Source: CAZWKQ01 sp964634005 (GTDB lineage: Bacteria; Bacteroidota; Bacteroidia; Bacteroidales; JACABE01). Taken from it: 64,000 nucleotides of DNA. A model generated the notes under the pieces. It was given only the letters and a program-made list of their open reading frames with translations. It did not search any database and was not told the origin of the DNA. Positions 16,898 through 26,684 of the stretch are shown here, in pieces. The position numbers and the translations under genes were made by a program. Location of the stretch: positions 53,446 through 117,445 of the forward strand of contig CAZWKQ010000008.1 of assembly GCA_964634005.1 (NCBI GenBank), read 5' to 3'. The stretch's first letter is position 1. Every line of letters begins with the position of its first letter.

Positions 16898-17581
16898 TTG
16901 AAATTTGGCTTAAAGTATTATTATACAAAAACAAAGATTAATTTTTTGGCATTTTTGATGATATTTATGCCAATTTTATTTTCTTTCGATTTGAGAGCTC
17001 AACAATATTACAGCATTGGGAAAGATACTCTCACAAGTCCTAATTACAGTTGGTTTATATCTGCAGATTTCGAGAAAACAATTAACTCTGAAATAAATTA
17101 CAATTCAGTAGGTTTCAGTACGTCTTTTCTGATTAGAAATATTGGATTTATCGGGCTTTATGCATCGGGTATGGTAAGCAGCTTAAAATATCTTGATTTT
17201 AATCATACTGTTTATTCTTTTTCCGATTTTAATTTAAATTTTTCGCATGGCGGATTATACTTAGGGATAAAGCCAAAAATTTACAACCGAATAAATACTC
17301 TATTCTCATTAAAAATTGGGCGAGGAGCTGTTTTTCTGTATGAAAACGGAAATACTTACAATTATTCGTTTGGTAGAGACAAAGTTTGGGTATTTACACC
17401 AATGTTAGAATCACAAATCAGATTGTTAAGTTGGGTAAAGTTAAATTTAAGTACGGGTGTCAGGTTTATCGAAGGGATTTCTTCGCATTTTTATAACAAT
17501 GAGCAAAAAATCAAACTTTATCAAAGCTCATATTTCGATGGCATAGTGATTGGTTTGTCGATAAGATTTTGTAAAAATTAA
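16898..17581 (+). CDS. Unknown exported outer-membrane-like protein
   Basis: 227 aa from a TTG start at 16898. This start gives a full signal peptide (FLAFLMIFMPILFSFDLRAQ); the later ATG codons would cut into it. The mature part alternates short polar and aromatic strands (SLKYLDFNHTVYSFSDF, GGLYLGIKPKIYN) and ends with IVIGLSIRFCKN, as in small outer-membrane beta barrels. No named family is recognised. It is convergent with the thioesterase gene, 12 bases away. Confidence 0.7.
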   Translation: MKFGLKYYYTKTKINFLAFLMIFMPILFSFDLRAQQYYSIGKDTLTSPNYSWFISADFEKTINSEINYNSVGFSTSFLIRNIGFIGLYASGMVSSLKYLDFNHTVYSFSDFNLNFSHGGLYLGIKPKIYNRINTLFSLKIGRGAVFLYENGNTYNYSFGRDKVWVFTPMLESQIRLLSWVKLNLSTGVRFIEGISSHFYNNEQKIKLYQSSYFDGIVIGLSIRFCKN

Positions 17582-17593
17582 CCTCAAATAAAT

Positions 17594-18007
17594 CTAATTT
17601 GAAAGTCCGTTTTTAATTAAAATTTCTGTAAACCATTCGGGACAGCGGCATGGTCGGCGCGAAATTTTATCGATAAAAACAAGAGTAGTCTCGCCTTCGT
17701 TAATTAAATTATTATTCTTATTAATAATCCGATAATAGAAAACCATTTTTGTAGTAGGAAGAGTATTGATGGTTGTAATTATAGTTAGTTCATCGTCGTA
17801 AAAAGCCGGTTTTTTGTAATTTATTTGCAAGTTAACTACCGGCATCATTATCCCGTTATCTTCCATAAATTTATAGCTGGTTCCAAGTTGGCGTAATGCT
17901 TCAACGCGGCCAATTTCGAAGTATTGAGCATAATTCCCGTAATATACATATCCCATTTTATCGGTTTCGGAGTATCTTACACGAATTTTTGTTACTGATT
18001 CTATCAT
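17594..18007 (-). CDS. YbgC-like acyl-CoA thioesterase (4HBT hotdog fold)
   Basis: 137 aa, the usual length. RVRYSETDKMGYVYYGNYAQ includes the acidic residue and YxNY pattern of the 4-hydroxybenzoyl-CoA thioesterase family, followed by YFEIGRVEALR. It hydrolyses an acyl-CoA; the substrate is not predictable. It begins 11 bases after mqnC and is likely co-transcribed with it. Confidence 0.88.
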   Translation of the reverse strand: MIESVTKIRVRYSETDKMGYVYYGNYAQYFEIGRVEALRQLGTSYKFMEDNGIMMPVVNLQINYKKPAFYDDELTIITTINTLPTTKMVFYYRIINKNNNLINEGETTLVFIDKISRRPCRCPEWFTEILIKNGLSN

Positions 18008-18018
18008 TTTTTATATTT

Positions 18019-19113
18019 TTATTCTAACCATTCGAATTTCTGATTTCTTCTAACAGGTTGAAAGCCTGCTTCTTTTATCGCTTCCTGTATCCCGTATTTA
18101 TCAAATTTATAATTGGCACCTGCAACTGAAACAACGTTTTCTTCTATCATTATTGAGCCAAAATCGTTTGCGCCGGCATGTAAACAAAGCTGTGCCGTTG
18201 ATTTCCCGACGGTTAACCATGAAGCCTGAATGTTTAAAATATTCAACAGCATAATGCGGCTTATGGCAATAGTTCTGATATACATTTCGGCACTTACATT
18301 ATTATGGATATCCATATTTTTCAGCATAAATGTATTTTTATCCTGAAAGGGCCAAGGAGTGAATGAAATAAATCCGATAGTGTCATTCTTTTTTTCAGCC
18401 TGAAGGTTTCTTAATAAAATCAGGTGTTCAATTCTTTCATCTAAAGTTTCTATATGACCAAACATCATAGTAGCTGAAGTTATAATATTTTTTTTGTGTG
18501 CCGTTTTCATTACTTCGAGCCACTGATCGACACTACATTTTTTAGGTGATATTATTTTTCTAACTCTGTCTGAAAGAATTTCTGCACCTGCACCGGGAAG
18601 GCTGTCTAAACCGGCATTTATTAATTCATCTAAAGTCTCTTCAATACTTATTCCTTCCAATTTTGATATATGAATAATTTCGGGTGGTCCCAGAGCATGG
18701 AGTTTCAATTGTGGATAATACTTTTTAAGTGTTTTAAATAAATCGATAAAATAGCTCAAACCAAGTTCAGGATTTAATCCGCCTTGAAGTAACAATTGAT
18801 CACCTCCAATCAAAAATAGTTCGTCAATTTTTTCTTTAATCTCTTCAAATGAAATAGTATAAGCTTTTTCTGAATTTTTGCCGCAATAAAAATTACAAAA
18901 TTTACATCCCGAAATGCAAACATTTGTATAATTAACATTTCTGTCGATTATCCAACCAACTTTTTTATGTTTATGAATTTTATTTCTGACCATATTGCCC
19001 AAATCCATAATAAAAGATAAGTCTGAATCGGTATAAAGTTTCAAACCTTCCTCTTTAGTCAGAAATTCTGAATTTAAAACCTTTTCGGTAATTTCGGAAA
19101 TAAAACTTTTCAA
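18019..19113 (-). CDS. mqnC: Cyclic dehypoxanthinyl futalosine synthase (radical SAM)
   Basis: 364 aa. The radical SAM cluster site is CISGCKFC (Cys66, Cys70, Cys73). Family marks specific to MqnC are IIDRNVNYTNVC, LLQGGLNPELGLSYF, GAGAEILSDRVR, ATMMFGHIETLDERIEH and NDFGSIMIEENVV. The enzyme cyclises dehypoxanthine futalosine in the futalosine route to menaquinone. MqnE is a close paralogue but the length and the GAGAEIL and IEENVVSVAG stretches favour MqnC. The other mqn genes are not in the window. Confidence 0.9.
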   Translation of the reverse strand: MKSFISEITEKVLNSEFLTKEEGLKLYTDSDLSFIMDLGNMVRNKIHKHKKVGWIIDRNVNYTNVCISGCKFCNFYCGKNSEKAYTISFEEIKEKIDELFLIGGDQLLLQGGLNPELGLSYFIDLFKTLKKYYPQLKLHALGPPEIIHISKLEGISIEETLDELINAGLDSLPGAGAEILSDRVRKIISPKKCSVDQWLEVMKTAHKKNIITSATMMFGHIETLDERIEHLILLRNLQAEKKNDTIGFISFTPWPFQDKNTFMLKNMDIHNNVSAEMYIRTIAISRIMLLNILNIQASWLTVGKSTAQLCLHAGANDFGSIMIEENVVSVAGANYKFDKYGIQEAIKEAGFQPVRRNQKFEWLE

Positions 19114-19147
19114 TGGTAATATATAATTTAATATTAAAGATTTTAAG

Positions 19148-19183
19148 TACTTTTGTTGAACTTTTTTTAAAATTTCAAAATTA
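19148..19183. promoter_or_regulatory. Divergent promoters for pepA and mqnC
   Basis: TACTTTTG at 19148-19155 is a rightward -7 box about 37 bases before the pepA ATG. CAAAATTA at 19176-19183 is a leftward TAATTTTG box, about 63 bases before mqnC. The -33 elements are unclear. Confidence 0.45.
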
Positions 19184-19191
19184 CTACTAAA

Positions 19192-20640
19192 ATGAATACT
19201 ATGATAAAAAAAATAACCTCAAAAAGTAAACCTCAGTCGAGTATATATTTATTCAATAAATTTGAGGAAAAAGAATTCGGTTTTTTTGATAAAAATGTTG
19301 TAGAATATATAAAACATCAGTACAATTCTTTAGGAAAAAAGACAATTATTCTGCCCGATTATAAAAATATTACGATTATTGAATTTCTGATAAATGAAAA
19401 AAAAGAAGAGTATATTTATTTGGAAGAATGTCGCAAACGCGGAGATAAATCACAAATAATACTCAACGAAAATAAAGTAGCTTCAACGGTATTGATTGAT
19501 AAAACTGATATGCAAGAAATTGTTATTACATATTCCGAAGGTATGGCTCTTGGTAATTATCAATTTATTAAGTACAAAACAAAACCTGAAATCAACACAC
19601 TAAAGTCGATAGAATTAAAGAGTAATTCAGTTAAAACGTCAGAAATTAAAGAATTAAATACACTTATTGAATCGGTATATCTATGCAGAGATTTAATAAA
19701 TGAACCTTTAACTTTTTTGAATGCTGTAAAATTGTCAGAAATAGCAACAGAAAAGGGGAGTGATGCAGGTATAAAGGTTGAAGTATTCAACAAAAAGAAG
19801 ATAGAATCATTAAGGATGGGCGGATTATTGGCTGTAAACAGAGGGAGCATCGACCCGCCTACATTTACTATTATGGAGTGGAAGCCTGAGAATAGAAAAA
19901 ATAAAAACCCAATAGTTTTAGTTGGTAAAGGTGTGGTTTATGATACAGGTGGAGTAAATATAAAGCCCGGTGATTTTATGCTTGATATGAAATGTGATAT
20001 GGGTGGAGCTGCCGCTGTAATGGCTTCGCTTATAGCTGTGGCAAAAGCTGAATTGCCTGTGCATGTAATAGGGTTAATTCCGGCTACTGACAATCGTCCC
20101 GATGGTAATGCATACGTTCCGGGTGATATCCTTAGAATGTTTACCGGAAAAACCGTTGAAGTTATGAATACAGATGCCGAAGGCAGGCTTATTTTGGCCG
20201 ATGCTTTGGGATATGCTTCAAAATATAAACCCGAATTAGTTATAAATATTGCTACTTTAACCGGAGCCGCAAGCAGAGCTATAGGTCAATATGGTATAGT
20301 GGCAATGCAGTCGAAGGCAAACGATTTCTTTTGTAAACTCAAAAAGTCGGGCGAAAATGTGTATGAAAGATTAGCAGAATTTCCTTTTTGGGATGAATAC
20401 TCCGAATTAATTAAATCTGAAGTTGCCGATATTAAAAACTTAGGCGGCACTGAAGCCGGAATGATAACTGCAGGCAAGTTTCTTGAAGAGTTTACCGATT
20501 ATCCTTTTATCCATTTAGATATTGCAGGACCTGTTTTTATCGGCAAAAAGGATAGTTACAGAGGTAAGGCCGCTACAGGAGTCGGTGTCAGATTGTTTTT
20601 CGATTTTATTAAAAATTATAATAATAATTCTAATCAATAA
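19192..20640 (+). CDS. pepA: Leucyl aminopeptidase (M17)
   Basis: 482 aa. The C-terminal catalytic domain has the two-metal signature: LVGKGVVYDTGGVNIKPGD, DMKCDMGGAAAVM and NTDAEGRLILADAL with the catalytic Arg. The N-terminal domain is divergent, as is usual. It removes N-terminal residues from peptides in the cytoplasm. Its -7 box TACTTTTG lies close upstream. Confidence 0.94.
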   Translation: MNTMIKKITSKSKPQSSIYLFNKFEEKEFGFFDKNVVEYIKHQYNSLGKKTIILPDYKNITIIEFLINEKKEEYIYLEECRKRGDKSQIILNENKVASTVLIDKTDMQEIVITYSEGMALGNYQFIKYKTKPEINTLKSIELKSNSVKTSEIKELNTLIESVYLCRDLINEPLTFLNAVKLSEIATEKGSDAGIKVEVFNKKKIESLRMGGLLAVNRGSIDPPTFTIMEWKPENRKNKNPIVLVGKGVVYDTGGVNIKPGDFMLDMKCDMGGAAAVMASLIAVAKAELPVHVIGLIPATDNRPDGNAYVPGDILRMFTGKTVEVMNTDAEGRLILADALGYASKYKPELVINIATLTGAASRAIGQYGIVAMQSKANDFFCKLKKSGENVYERLAEFPFWDEYSELIKSEVADIKNLGGTEAGMITAGKFLEEFTDYPFIHLDIAGPVFIGKKDSYRGKAATGVGVRLFFDFIKNYNNNSNQ

Positions 20641-20669
20641 AAGTTATTAAGTTTTAAACTGTTTTTAGG

Positions 20670-20677
20670 TACTTTTG
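20670..20677 (+). promoter_or_regulatory. Probable pdxA promoter (-7 box)
   Basis: TACTTTTG 20 bases before the pdxA ATG is the same octamer as the pepA -7 box. No good -33 TTTG is seen. Confidence 0.4.
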
Positions 20678-20697
20678 AAAATTCAAAAAAATATTTT

Positions 20698-21771
20698 ATG
20701 AACAAGGAACATGATAAAGAACACAGGATTAAACTCGGCATTACACATGGCGATATAAACGGAATCAGCTACGAAATTATAATTAAAGCATTAAATGATT
20801 CGAGAATGCTTGAAATTTGCACTCCCATAGTTTACGGCTCTTCTAAAGTTGCTTCCTATTACCGCAAAGTACTCAACATTGCCGATTTTAATCTTAATCT
20901 TGTAAAGAATGCCGAAAGTGCAGTTCATAAGAGAGCTAATGTTATTAACATTACAAATGAAGAATTAAAAATAGAAATCGGAAAATCTACCGAATTAGCC
21001 GGTCAACTTTCATTAATGGCTATGGAAATGGCTGTGGATGACCTTAAAAAAAATCAGATAGATGCAGTTGTAACTGCTCCGATTAATAAAAAAAACGTAC
21101 AGTCAGATAAATTTCACTTTCCCGGCCATACCGAGTATTTTGCCGAAAAATTTGGCATAGATGACTATATGATGATTATGGTAAGCAATAATATTCGTAT
21201 TGGAGTAGTAACAGGTCATATACCTCTTAATGAAGTATCAAATCATCTGAATACCGATTTAATACTGAAAAAGATAAGAATAATGAACCGGTCGTTGATA
21301 CAGGATTTTGCTATTACAAAACCGAAAATTGCCGTATTAGCTCTCAATCCTCATGCAAGCGATGAAGGTTTGCTTGGAAACGAGGAAAAAGAAAAAATAA
21401 TTCCTGCCATCAATAAAGCACAAGAAGAAAGAATTCTTGCTTTCGGGCCATATCCGGCTGATGGTTTTTTTGCCTCCGATAACATCAAGAATTTTGATGG
21501 AATAATTGCAATGTACCACGATCAGGGTCTTATTCCGTTTAAGTTATTATCATTCGAAGAAGGAGTTAATTATACTGCCGGTTTGCCAATAATACGAACA
21601 TCTCCCGCACACGGAACCGCTTATGAAATTGCCGGGAAAAATGTTGCTTCTTGTTCTTCGTTAAGGCATGCTATTTATATTGCTTGCGATATTTATAAAA
21701 ATCGTATGATGTACAACGAAATTTCATCAAATCCTTTAAAGATAAATAAAAACACTGAAAACGAATCGTAA
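20698..21771 (+). CDS. pdxA: 4-hydroxythreonine-4-phosphate dehydrogenase
   Basis: 357 aa. Metal and substrate motifs of PdxA are present: KLGITHGDINGISYEI at the start, FPGHTEYFAEKFG, VTGHIPLNEV, YHDQGLIPFKLL and RTSPAHGTAYEIAG. It oxidises 4-phosphohydroxy-L-threonine in the DXP-dependent route to pyridoxal phosphate. The next gene encodes a PLP enzyme (MurF-Alr) 5 bases downstream, so coenzyme and enzyme are co-expressed. Confidence 0.95.
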   Translation: MNKEHDKEHRIKLGITHGDINGISYEIIIKALNDSRMLEICTPIVYGSSKVASYYRKVLNIADFNLNLVKNAESAVHKRANVINITNEELKIEIGKSTELAGQLSLMAMEMAVDDLKKNQIDAVVTAPINKKNVQSDKFHFPGHTEYFAEKFGIDDYMMIMVSNNIRIGVVTGHIPLNEVSNHLNTDLILKKIRIMNRSLIQDFAITKPKIAVLALNPHASDEGLLGNEEKEKIIPAINKAQEERILAFGPYPADGFFASDNIKNFDGIIAMYHDQGLIPFKLLSFEEGVNYTAGLPIIRTSPAHGTAYEIAGKNVASCSSLRHAIYIACDIYKNRMMYNEISSNPLKINKNTENES

Positions 21772-21776
21772 TTTTT

Positions 21777-24272
21777 ATGATTGCTACAAGAAATCAGTAT
21801 AATTTTGAAGATATTGCCAAAATAATTAAAGGCGAAATAATTCAAAATCCGCATAATATTTTCCCAATAGTTGATTTATTAACCGACAGTCGTAAAATTT
21901 CAAGAGTTGAAGATGGTATATTTTTTGCCATTATAACCAAAAGAAACGATGGACATAAATATATCCCCGAATTATATTTGAAAGGAGTACGTAATTATGT
22001 AGTTTCTTATCCGCCTGATAATCTATCTGATTATCCCGAAGCCGGCTTTATATTGGTCAAAAATACTTTAAAAGCTTTGCAGGCATTAAGTGCCTTTCAC
22101 CGTAAGCAATTTAATGTTAAAACTGTCGGTATCACCGGTAGTAACGGAAAAACAATAGTAAAGGAATGGCTATATCAACTGCTTTGCGATGATTACAATA
22201 TAGTAAAAAATCCTAAGAGCTATAATTCGCAAATCGGAGTCCCTTTGAGTGTTTGGCAAATAAACAACGATCACAATCTTGCAATTTTCGAAGCAGGTAT
22301 TTCTGAACCCGACGAAATGGATAAACTGCAAGCAATAATACAACCCAATATTGGTATATTCACTAATATTGGACAGGCTCATGACGAAAATTTTATTCAC
22401 AGAGAACAAAAAATAAGCGAAAAACTTAAGCTCTTTACAAAAGTCGAAGCTTTAATTTATTGTACCGATTATCTCGAAATAAAAGAAAGAATATTAAAAT
22501 CGGAAATTTTAAAAAATATTCCCGCTTTTACATGGAGTAAAAAGAATAAAGCAACTCTTCAAATAACAAATATTGTAAAAGATAATAAAAAAGCTTCAAT
22601 TACTGCATTATATAATTCCGAGTCGATTTCTGTCGAAATTCCTTTTACTGATGATGCTTCTATTGAAAATGTTATTCATTGCTGGGCATTTTTGCTTTAT
22701 AACGGAAAATCCAATTCTTTTATTTCCGAAAGAATGAAATTGCTTCATCCTATTGCTATGCGTTTGGAATTGAAGGAGGGAATAAATAATTGTTCAATTA
22801 TCAACGATAGTTACAGTTCCGATCTGAATTCGCTTAATATTGCAATAGATTTCTTAAATCAGCAAAAGCAACATAAAAAGAAAACGGTAATTCTGTCAGA
22901 TATTCTACAAAGCGGAAGGGATGATAATGACCTTTATGCCGAAATCGGTAATTTGTTGAAAAGCAAAGGTATCGACCGTATTATCGGAATAGGGAAAAGT
23001 ATTTCGAAGCAAGCTGACAAATTCAGCGGAAATTTGAAATTTTACCCTTCGACGGAAGCATTTTTAGAAGAAATGGTTTTCTCCGATTTTTCGAATGAAA
23101 CTATACTTCTAAAGGGTGCAAGGGTATTCGAGTTTGAAAGAATTGTTTCGATATTGCAGCAAAAGGCTCATGAAACTGTTTTAGAAATCGATTTAAACGC
23201 ATTGGTTCACAATTTGAACTATTACCGCTCGAAATTAAAACCTGAAACCAAAGTTATGGCTATGGTAAAAGCTTTTTCGTACGGAAGCGGAAGCTATGAA
23301 ATAGCCAATACTTTCCAATTTCACAGAGTTGATTATTTAGCAGTAGCATACGCCGATGAAGGTGTGGAATTAAGAAAAGCAGGAATCAATTTGCCAATTA
23401 TGGTAATGAACCCTGATGAGCAAAGTATTGATTCAATCATTAAATACAATCTTGAGCCAGAGATATACAGTTTTAGGATATTGTCATTGCTCGAAGATAT
23501 TTTACAGCATTATGTTGCTAAAGAAAAAATTGTCGATATACACATAAAACTAGATACCGGAATGCACCGTTTGGGATTCTTGAAAAATGAAATAAACGAA
23601 CTGGTTAAGCATTTATCTGAAAATAGTTTTATCAGAGTAAAATCGGTTTTTTCTCATTTGGCTGCATCCGAAAATCCTGAATTTGACTATTTTAGTCGTC
23701 AGCAAATAGAGTTGTTCGAAGAAATGAGCAATAAAATTATATCTTCGTTTTCGTATCCGATTTTAAGGCACATATTAAATACTTCCGGTTGCGTAAGATT
23801 TCCTGAAGCTCATTACGATATGGTAAGACTCGGTATTGGTTTATACGGGATATCTTCCGATACTTCTGCAGCAAATGATTTGCATAATGTCGGGACACTT
23901 AAAACCATTATTTCTCAGATAAAAAATATCCAAGCTAATGAAACTGTGGGTTACGGCAGAAAGTTTACTGCAGAAAAAGATATGAGAATAGCCGTAATTC
24001 CCATAGGATATGCTGACGGATTAAACAGAAAATACGGCAACGGAAAAGGTAAGGTTTTGGTAAATAATAAATTTGTTCCCATCATCGGCAATATATGTAT
24101 GGATATGTGTATGATAGATGTTACGGATTTAGATGCCAAGGAAAATGATGAGGTAATAATATTCGGTAAAGAACTGCCGATTACTGAAATGGCCGAATTA
24201 TTAGAAACAATTCCATACGAAATATTAACCGGAATATCAAGACGAGTAAAAAGAGTTTTTTATCAGGAATAA
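21777..24272 (+). CDS. MurF-alanine racemase fusion
   Basis: 831 aa. Residues 1 to about 455 are a Mur ligase (TVGITGSNGKTIVKEW P-loop, then EAGISEPDEM and NDSYSSDLNSL) that adds D-Ala-D-Ala to UDP-MurNAc-tripeptide. Residues about 465-831 are an alanine racemase: EIDLNALVHNLNYY, PLP lysine in AMVKAFSYGSG, and GYGRKFTAEKD. The two steps that supply and use D-alanine are joined in one chain, as known in many Bacteroidota. The MurF half lacks nothing obvious. The glycan genes follow after 10 bases. Confidence 0.94.
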   Translation: MIATRNQYNFEDIAKIIKGEIIQNPHNIFPIVDLLTDSRKISRVEDGIFFAIITKRNDGHKYIPELYLKGVRNYVVSYPPDNLSDYPEAGFILVKNTLKALQALSAFHRKQFNVKTVGITGSNGKTIVKEWLYQLLCDDYNIVKNPKSYNSQIGVPLSVWQINNDHNLAIFEAGISEPDEMDKLQAIIQPNIGIFTNIGQAHDENFIHREQKISEKLKLFTKVEALIYCTDYLEIKERILKSEILKNIPAFTWSKKNKATLQITNIVKDNKKASITALYNSESISVEIPFTDDASIENVIHCWAFLLYNGKSNSFISERMKLLHPIAMRLELKEGINNCSIINDSYSSDLNSLNIAIDFLNQQKQHKKKTVILSDILQSGRDDNDLYAEIGNLLKSKGIDRIIGIGKSISKQADKFSGNLKFYPSTEAFLEEMVFSDFSNETILLKGARVFEFERIVSILQQKAHETVLEIDLNALVHNLNYYRSKLKPETKVMAMVKAFSYGSGSYEIANTFQFHRVDYLAVAYADEGVELRKAGINLPIMVMNPDEQSIDSIIKYNLEPEIYSFRILSLLEDILQHYVAKEKIVDIHIKLDTGMHRLGFLKNEINELVKHLSENSFIRVKSVFSHLAASENPEFDYFSRQQIELFEEMSNKIISSFSYPILRHILNTSGCVRFPEAHYDMVRLGIGLYGISSDTSAANDLHNVGTLKTIISQIKNIQANETVGYGRKFTAEKDMRIAVIPIGYADGLNRKYGNGKGKVLVNNKFVPIIGNICMDMCMIDVTDLDAKENDEVIIFGKELPITEMAELLETIPYEILTGISRRVKRVFYQE

Positions 24273-24282
24273 ATGATTTTTT

Positions 24283-25902
24283 ATGCATATTTTTTCTTCC
24301 GGTTTCAGTTTTATTGAACTTATTTCTCTTTTGGCAGGTGTTTTTTTAATACTATCGGGCGTATTCTGTCACGAGTTCATTAATAAAAAAGGAATTGGAA
24401 TACTCATTTTAATTATCGGTGGTTTAATTCTTAGAGTTTTGTTCAGTTTAACTGATAATTTTTTCAATTTATGGGATGAACAATACCATGGTCTTGTGGC
24501 CAAACATCTTATGGAGAATCCGTTAAAACCTATACTCTATAAAAATCCGGCTCTTCCTTATTATTATCCCGACTGGGGAACAAATCATATATGGCTCCAT
24601 AAACAGCCTTTGTTCTTATGGCAGATCAGTTTAAGTTTCAAGATATTCGGTATTTCTCCTTTTACCTTGCGTATTCCAAGTATTATTCTGTCATCAGTTT
24701 TGATTTATTTAGTTTATGATATTTCAAAGATGCTGATAAATTCTTCTGTTGCAATTTTGGCTTCAGCGTTTACAGCAGGTAATAACCTCCTATTGAAATT
24801 GGTTTCAGGAAGTGTCCCCACTGACCATAATGATGTAGCTTTTATTTTTTATGTTACGGCAAGTATCTGGGCTTTAATTATTTATTTGAAAAATCCCAAA
24901 ATAAAATGGTTATTGATTATTGGAATATTTGCAGGATTTGCAGTTCTTAATAAGTGGGTGCTTGGTTTATTGGTTTATTTAATCTGGGGGGGGGGCATTT
25001 TATTTTCTGAAAAACGTAAAGATATTGCTTCATATAAAAATCTGCTAATTTCGTTATTTATAACTTTTTTAATTTCATTACCTTGGCAATTTTACATACA
25101 TTGGGCTTTTCCCAAAGAAAGCAACTGGGAATCATATTATAACGCATTGCATTTTTTTCAGGTTATCGAAGGTCATGGTGGCGATTATTCATATCATATT
25201 GATAAAATTAAAACTATCTATGGGAATATATCTGTTTGGTTGATACCTATAGCTTTTATTTTCTCGGTTTTCGATAAAAATATTAAAAATAAATCTATTG
25301 TTCTTTCAACTTGGGTTGCTGTTTTTTTTGTTTATATTTTCTTCAGTATTGCCAAAACAAAAATGCAGGCTTTTACTATGATTGTTTTTCCATTGATGGT
25401 TGCCCTTGTTTCTTTATCGATAATCAAGCTTATACCTTTCATATTTGGTATATTAAAATTAAGATTGTCAGATATTTTCCGGAAAATTGCCATATTTGCA
25501 TTGTTTGTAATAGTTTTTTTTCAAGCGTTGAACTTTAATAATCTGGAAGAGAATTATACACGTAAAAATATTGATGTTTTCAATAAAAGAATTCACTGGA
25601 ATAATTTTTATAATATTAGCAATCAATTGAAAGATTTGCTTAATAATAATGAAGATTATGTAATATTCAACTATCCACGATTTCAGAACATTTCTTGTAT
25701 GATTTTAACCAATTATACAGTATATGACTATAAACCTGAAGTTTGGCATTATTTCTTTATTAAAATGAAAGGGAGAAAGATTGCAGTTCTCGATTTCGAT
25801 GATTTACCTGATTTTTTTGTTAAAACTAAAGATGTTTTAAAAATTAAAATGATAAAAGATAGCAATACAAATTTGTATTCAGTTGAAAAAATATATTATT
25901 GA
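24283..25902 (+). CDS. ArnT-like glycosyltransferase family 39 membrane protein
   Basis: 539 aa with about ten hydrophobic segments. The loop after the first segments has WDEQYHGLVAKHL, which holds the acidic pair used by GT39/ArnT enzymes, and HKQPLFLWQISLSFKIFG is typical. These enzymes transfer a sugar from a polyprenyl-phosphate donor to lipid or protein on the outer face of the inner membrane. A run of ten G at 24986-24995 encodes WGGG inside a membrane loop and is intact in this copy. The neighbouring GT2 gene could make the donor. Confidence 0.85.
   Translation: MHIFSSGFSFIELISLLAGVFLILSGVFCHEFINKKGIGILILIIGGLILRVLFSLTDNFFNLWDEQYHGLVAKHLMENPLKPILYKNPALPYYYPDWGTNHIWLHKQPLFLWQISLSFKIFGISPFTLRIPSIILSSVLIYLVYDISKMLINSSVAILASAFTAGNNLLLKLVSGSVPTDHNDVAFIFYVTASIWALIIYLKNPKIKWLLIIGIFAGFAVLNKWVLGLLVYLIWGGGILFSEKRKDIASYKNLLISLFITFLISLPWQFYIHWAFPKESNWESYYNALHFFQVIEGHGGDYSYHIDKIKTIYGNISVWLIPIAFIFSVFDKNIKNKSIVLSTWVAVFFVYIFFSIAKTKMQAFTMIVFPLMVALVSLSIIKLIPFIFGILKLRLSDIFRKIAIFALFVIVFFQALNFNNLEENYTRKNIDVFNKRIHWNNFYNISNQLKDLLNNNEDYVIFNYPRFQNISCMILTNYTVYDYKPEVWHYFFIKMKGRKIAVLDFDDLPDFFVKTKDVLKIKMIKDSNTNLYSVEKIYY
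24986..24995 (+). repeat. Poly-G tract (10 G) in a coding region
   Basis: Ten G in a row within an AT-rich gene. The reading frame is open with this length; one base more or less would truncate the protein near residue 240. Confidence 0.9.
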
Positions 25903-25955
25903 CGGTAATTTAAATTTGATTATTTCTGTCAATGTAATTAAAAATATTCAAAAGT

Positions 25956-26672
25956 ATGAACAAGAAACTCTCGATAATTATTCCTGCCTATAACGAGGCC
26001 GAAACTATTGTAAAAATCCTAAATAAAATTTCGGAAGTAAAATTAATAAACGGTATTGAAAAAGAACTTATAGTTGTTAATGACTTTTCTACTGATGATA
26101 CATTGAAAATAGTTGAATCTTATATTAACGAAAATTCGGATTTACCGATAAAGCTGTTTAATCAACCGATAAATATGGGAAAAGGAGCGGCTATAAGGAA
26201 AGGTATCGAAATAGCAAGTGGTGATTATGTTATTATTCAGGATGCTGACCTCGAATATGAACCTAAAGAATATAACCTGCTTCTGGAACCTATTGAACAA
26301 GGTATTGCAGATGTAGTTTACGGTTCAAGATTTATGGGAGGTAATCCTCATAGAATATTGTTTTTTTGGCATACTATAGGGAATAAATTCCTGACTTTTC
26401 TATCCAATATGTTTACCAATCTGAACTTAACCGATATGGAAACTTGTTATAAGATGTTTAGAGCTGAAATAATAAAAAAAATATCTTTAAATGAAAATCG
26501 CTTTGGATTCGAGCCTGAAGTAACTGCAAAAATTTCTAAAATCCCAAAAATTAGAATTTATGAGGTTGGGATTTCATATTATGGCCGCACATACGATGAA
26601 GGGAAAAAAATAAAAGCTAAAGACGGATTTAAAGCTATTTGGTGTATTTTAAAGTATAATATTTTTAATTGA
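25956..26672 (+). CDS. Glycosyltransferase family 2, polyprenyl-phosphate sugar synthase-like
   Basis: 238 aa. The GT-A fold signs are LSIIIPAYNEAETIVKIL, VVNDFSTDDT and IQDADLEYEP (DxD site). The form GMGKGAAIRKGIE and the ending GFEPEVTAKISK resemble dolichyl-phosphate mannose/glucose synthases. No C-terminal membrane segments follow. It probably loads a sugar onto polyprenyl phosphate for the upstream GT39 enzyme; the sugar is unknown. Confidence 0.88.
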   Translation: MNKKLSIIIPAYNEAETIVKILNKISEVKLINGIEKELIVVNDFSTDDTLKIVESYINENSDLPIKLFNQPINMGKGAAIRKGIEIASGDYVIIQDADLEYEPKEYNLLLEPIEQGIADVVYGSRFMGGNPHRILFFWHTIGNKFLTFLSNMFTNLNLTDMETCYKMFRAEIIKKISLNENRFGFEPEVTAKISKIPKIRIYEVGISYYGRTYDEGKKIKAKDGFKAIWCILKYNIFN

Positions 26673-26684
26673 TAAAATGATTTT

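Noticed and set aside
21777..24272. MurF-Alr fusion as a frameshift or assembly error
   Set aside because: The fusion is a known form in Bacteroidota and the linker is normal coding sequence.
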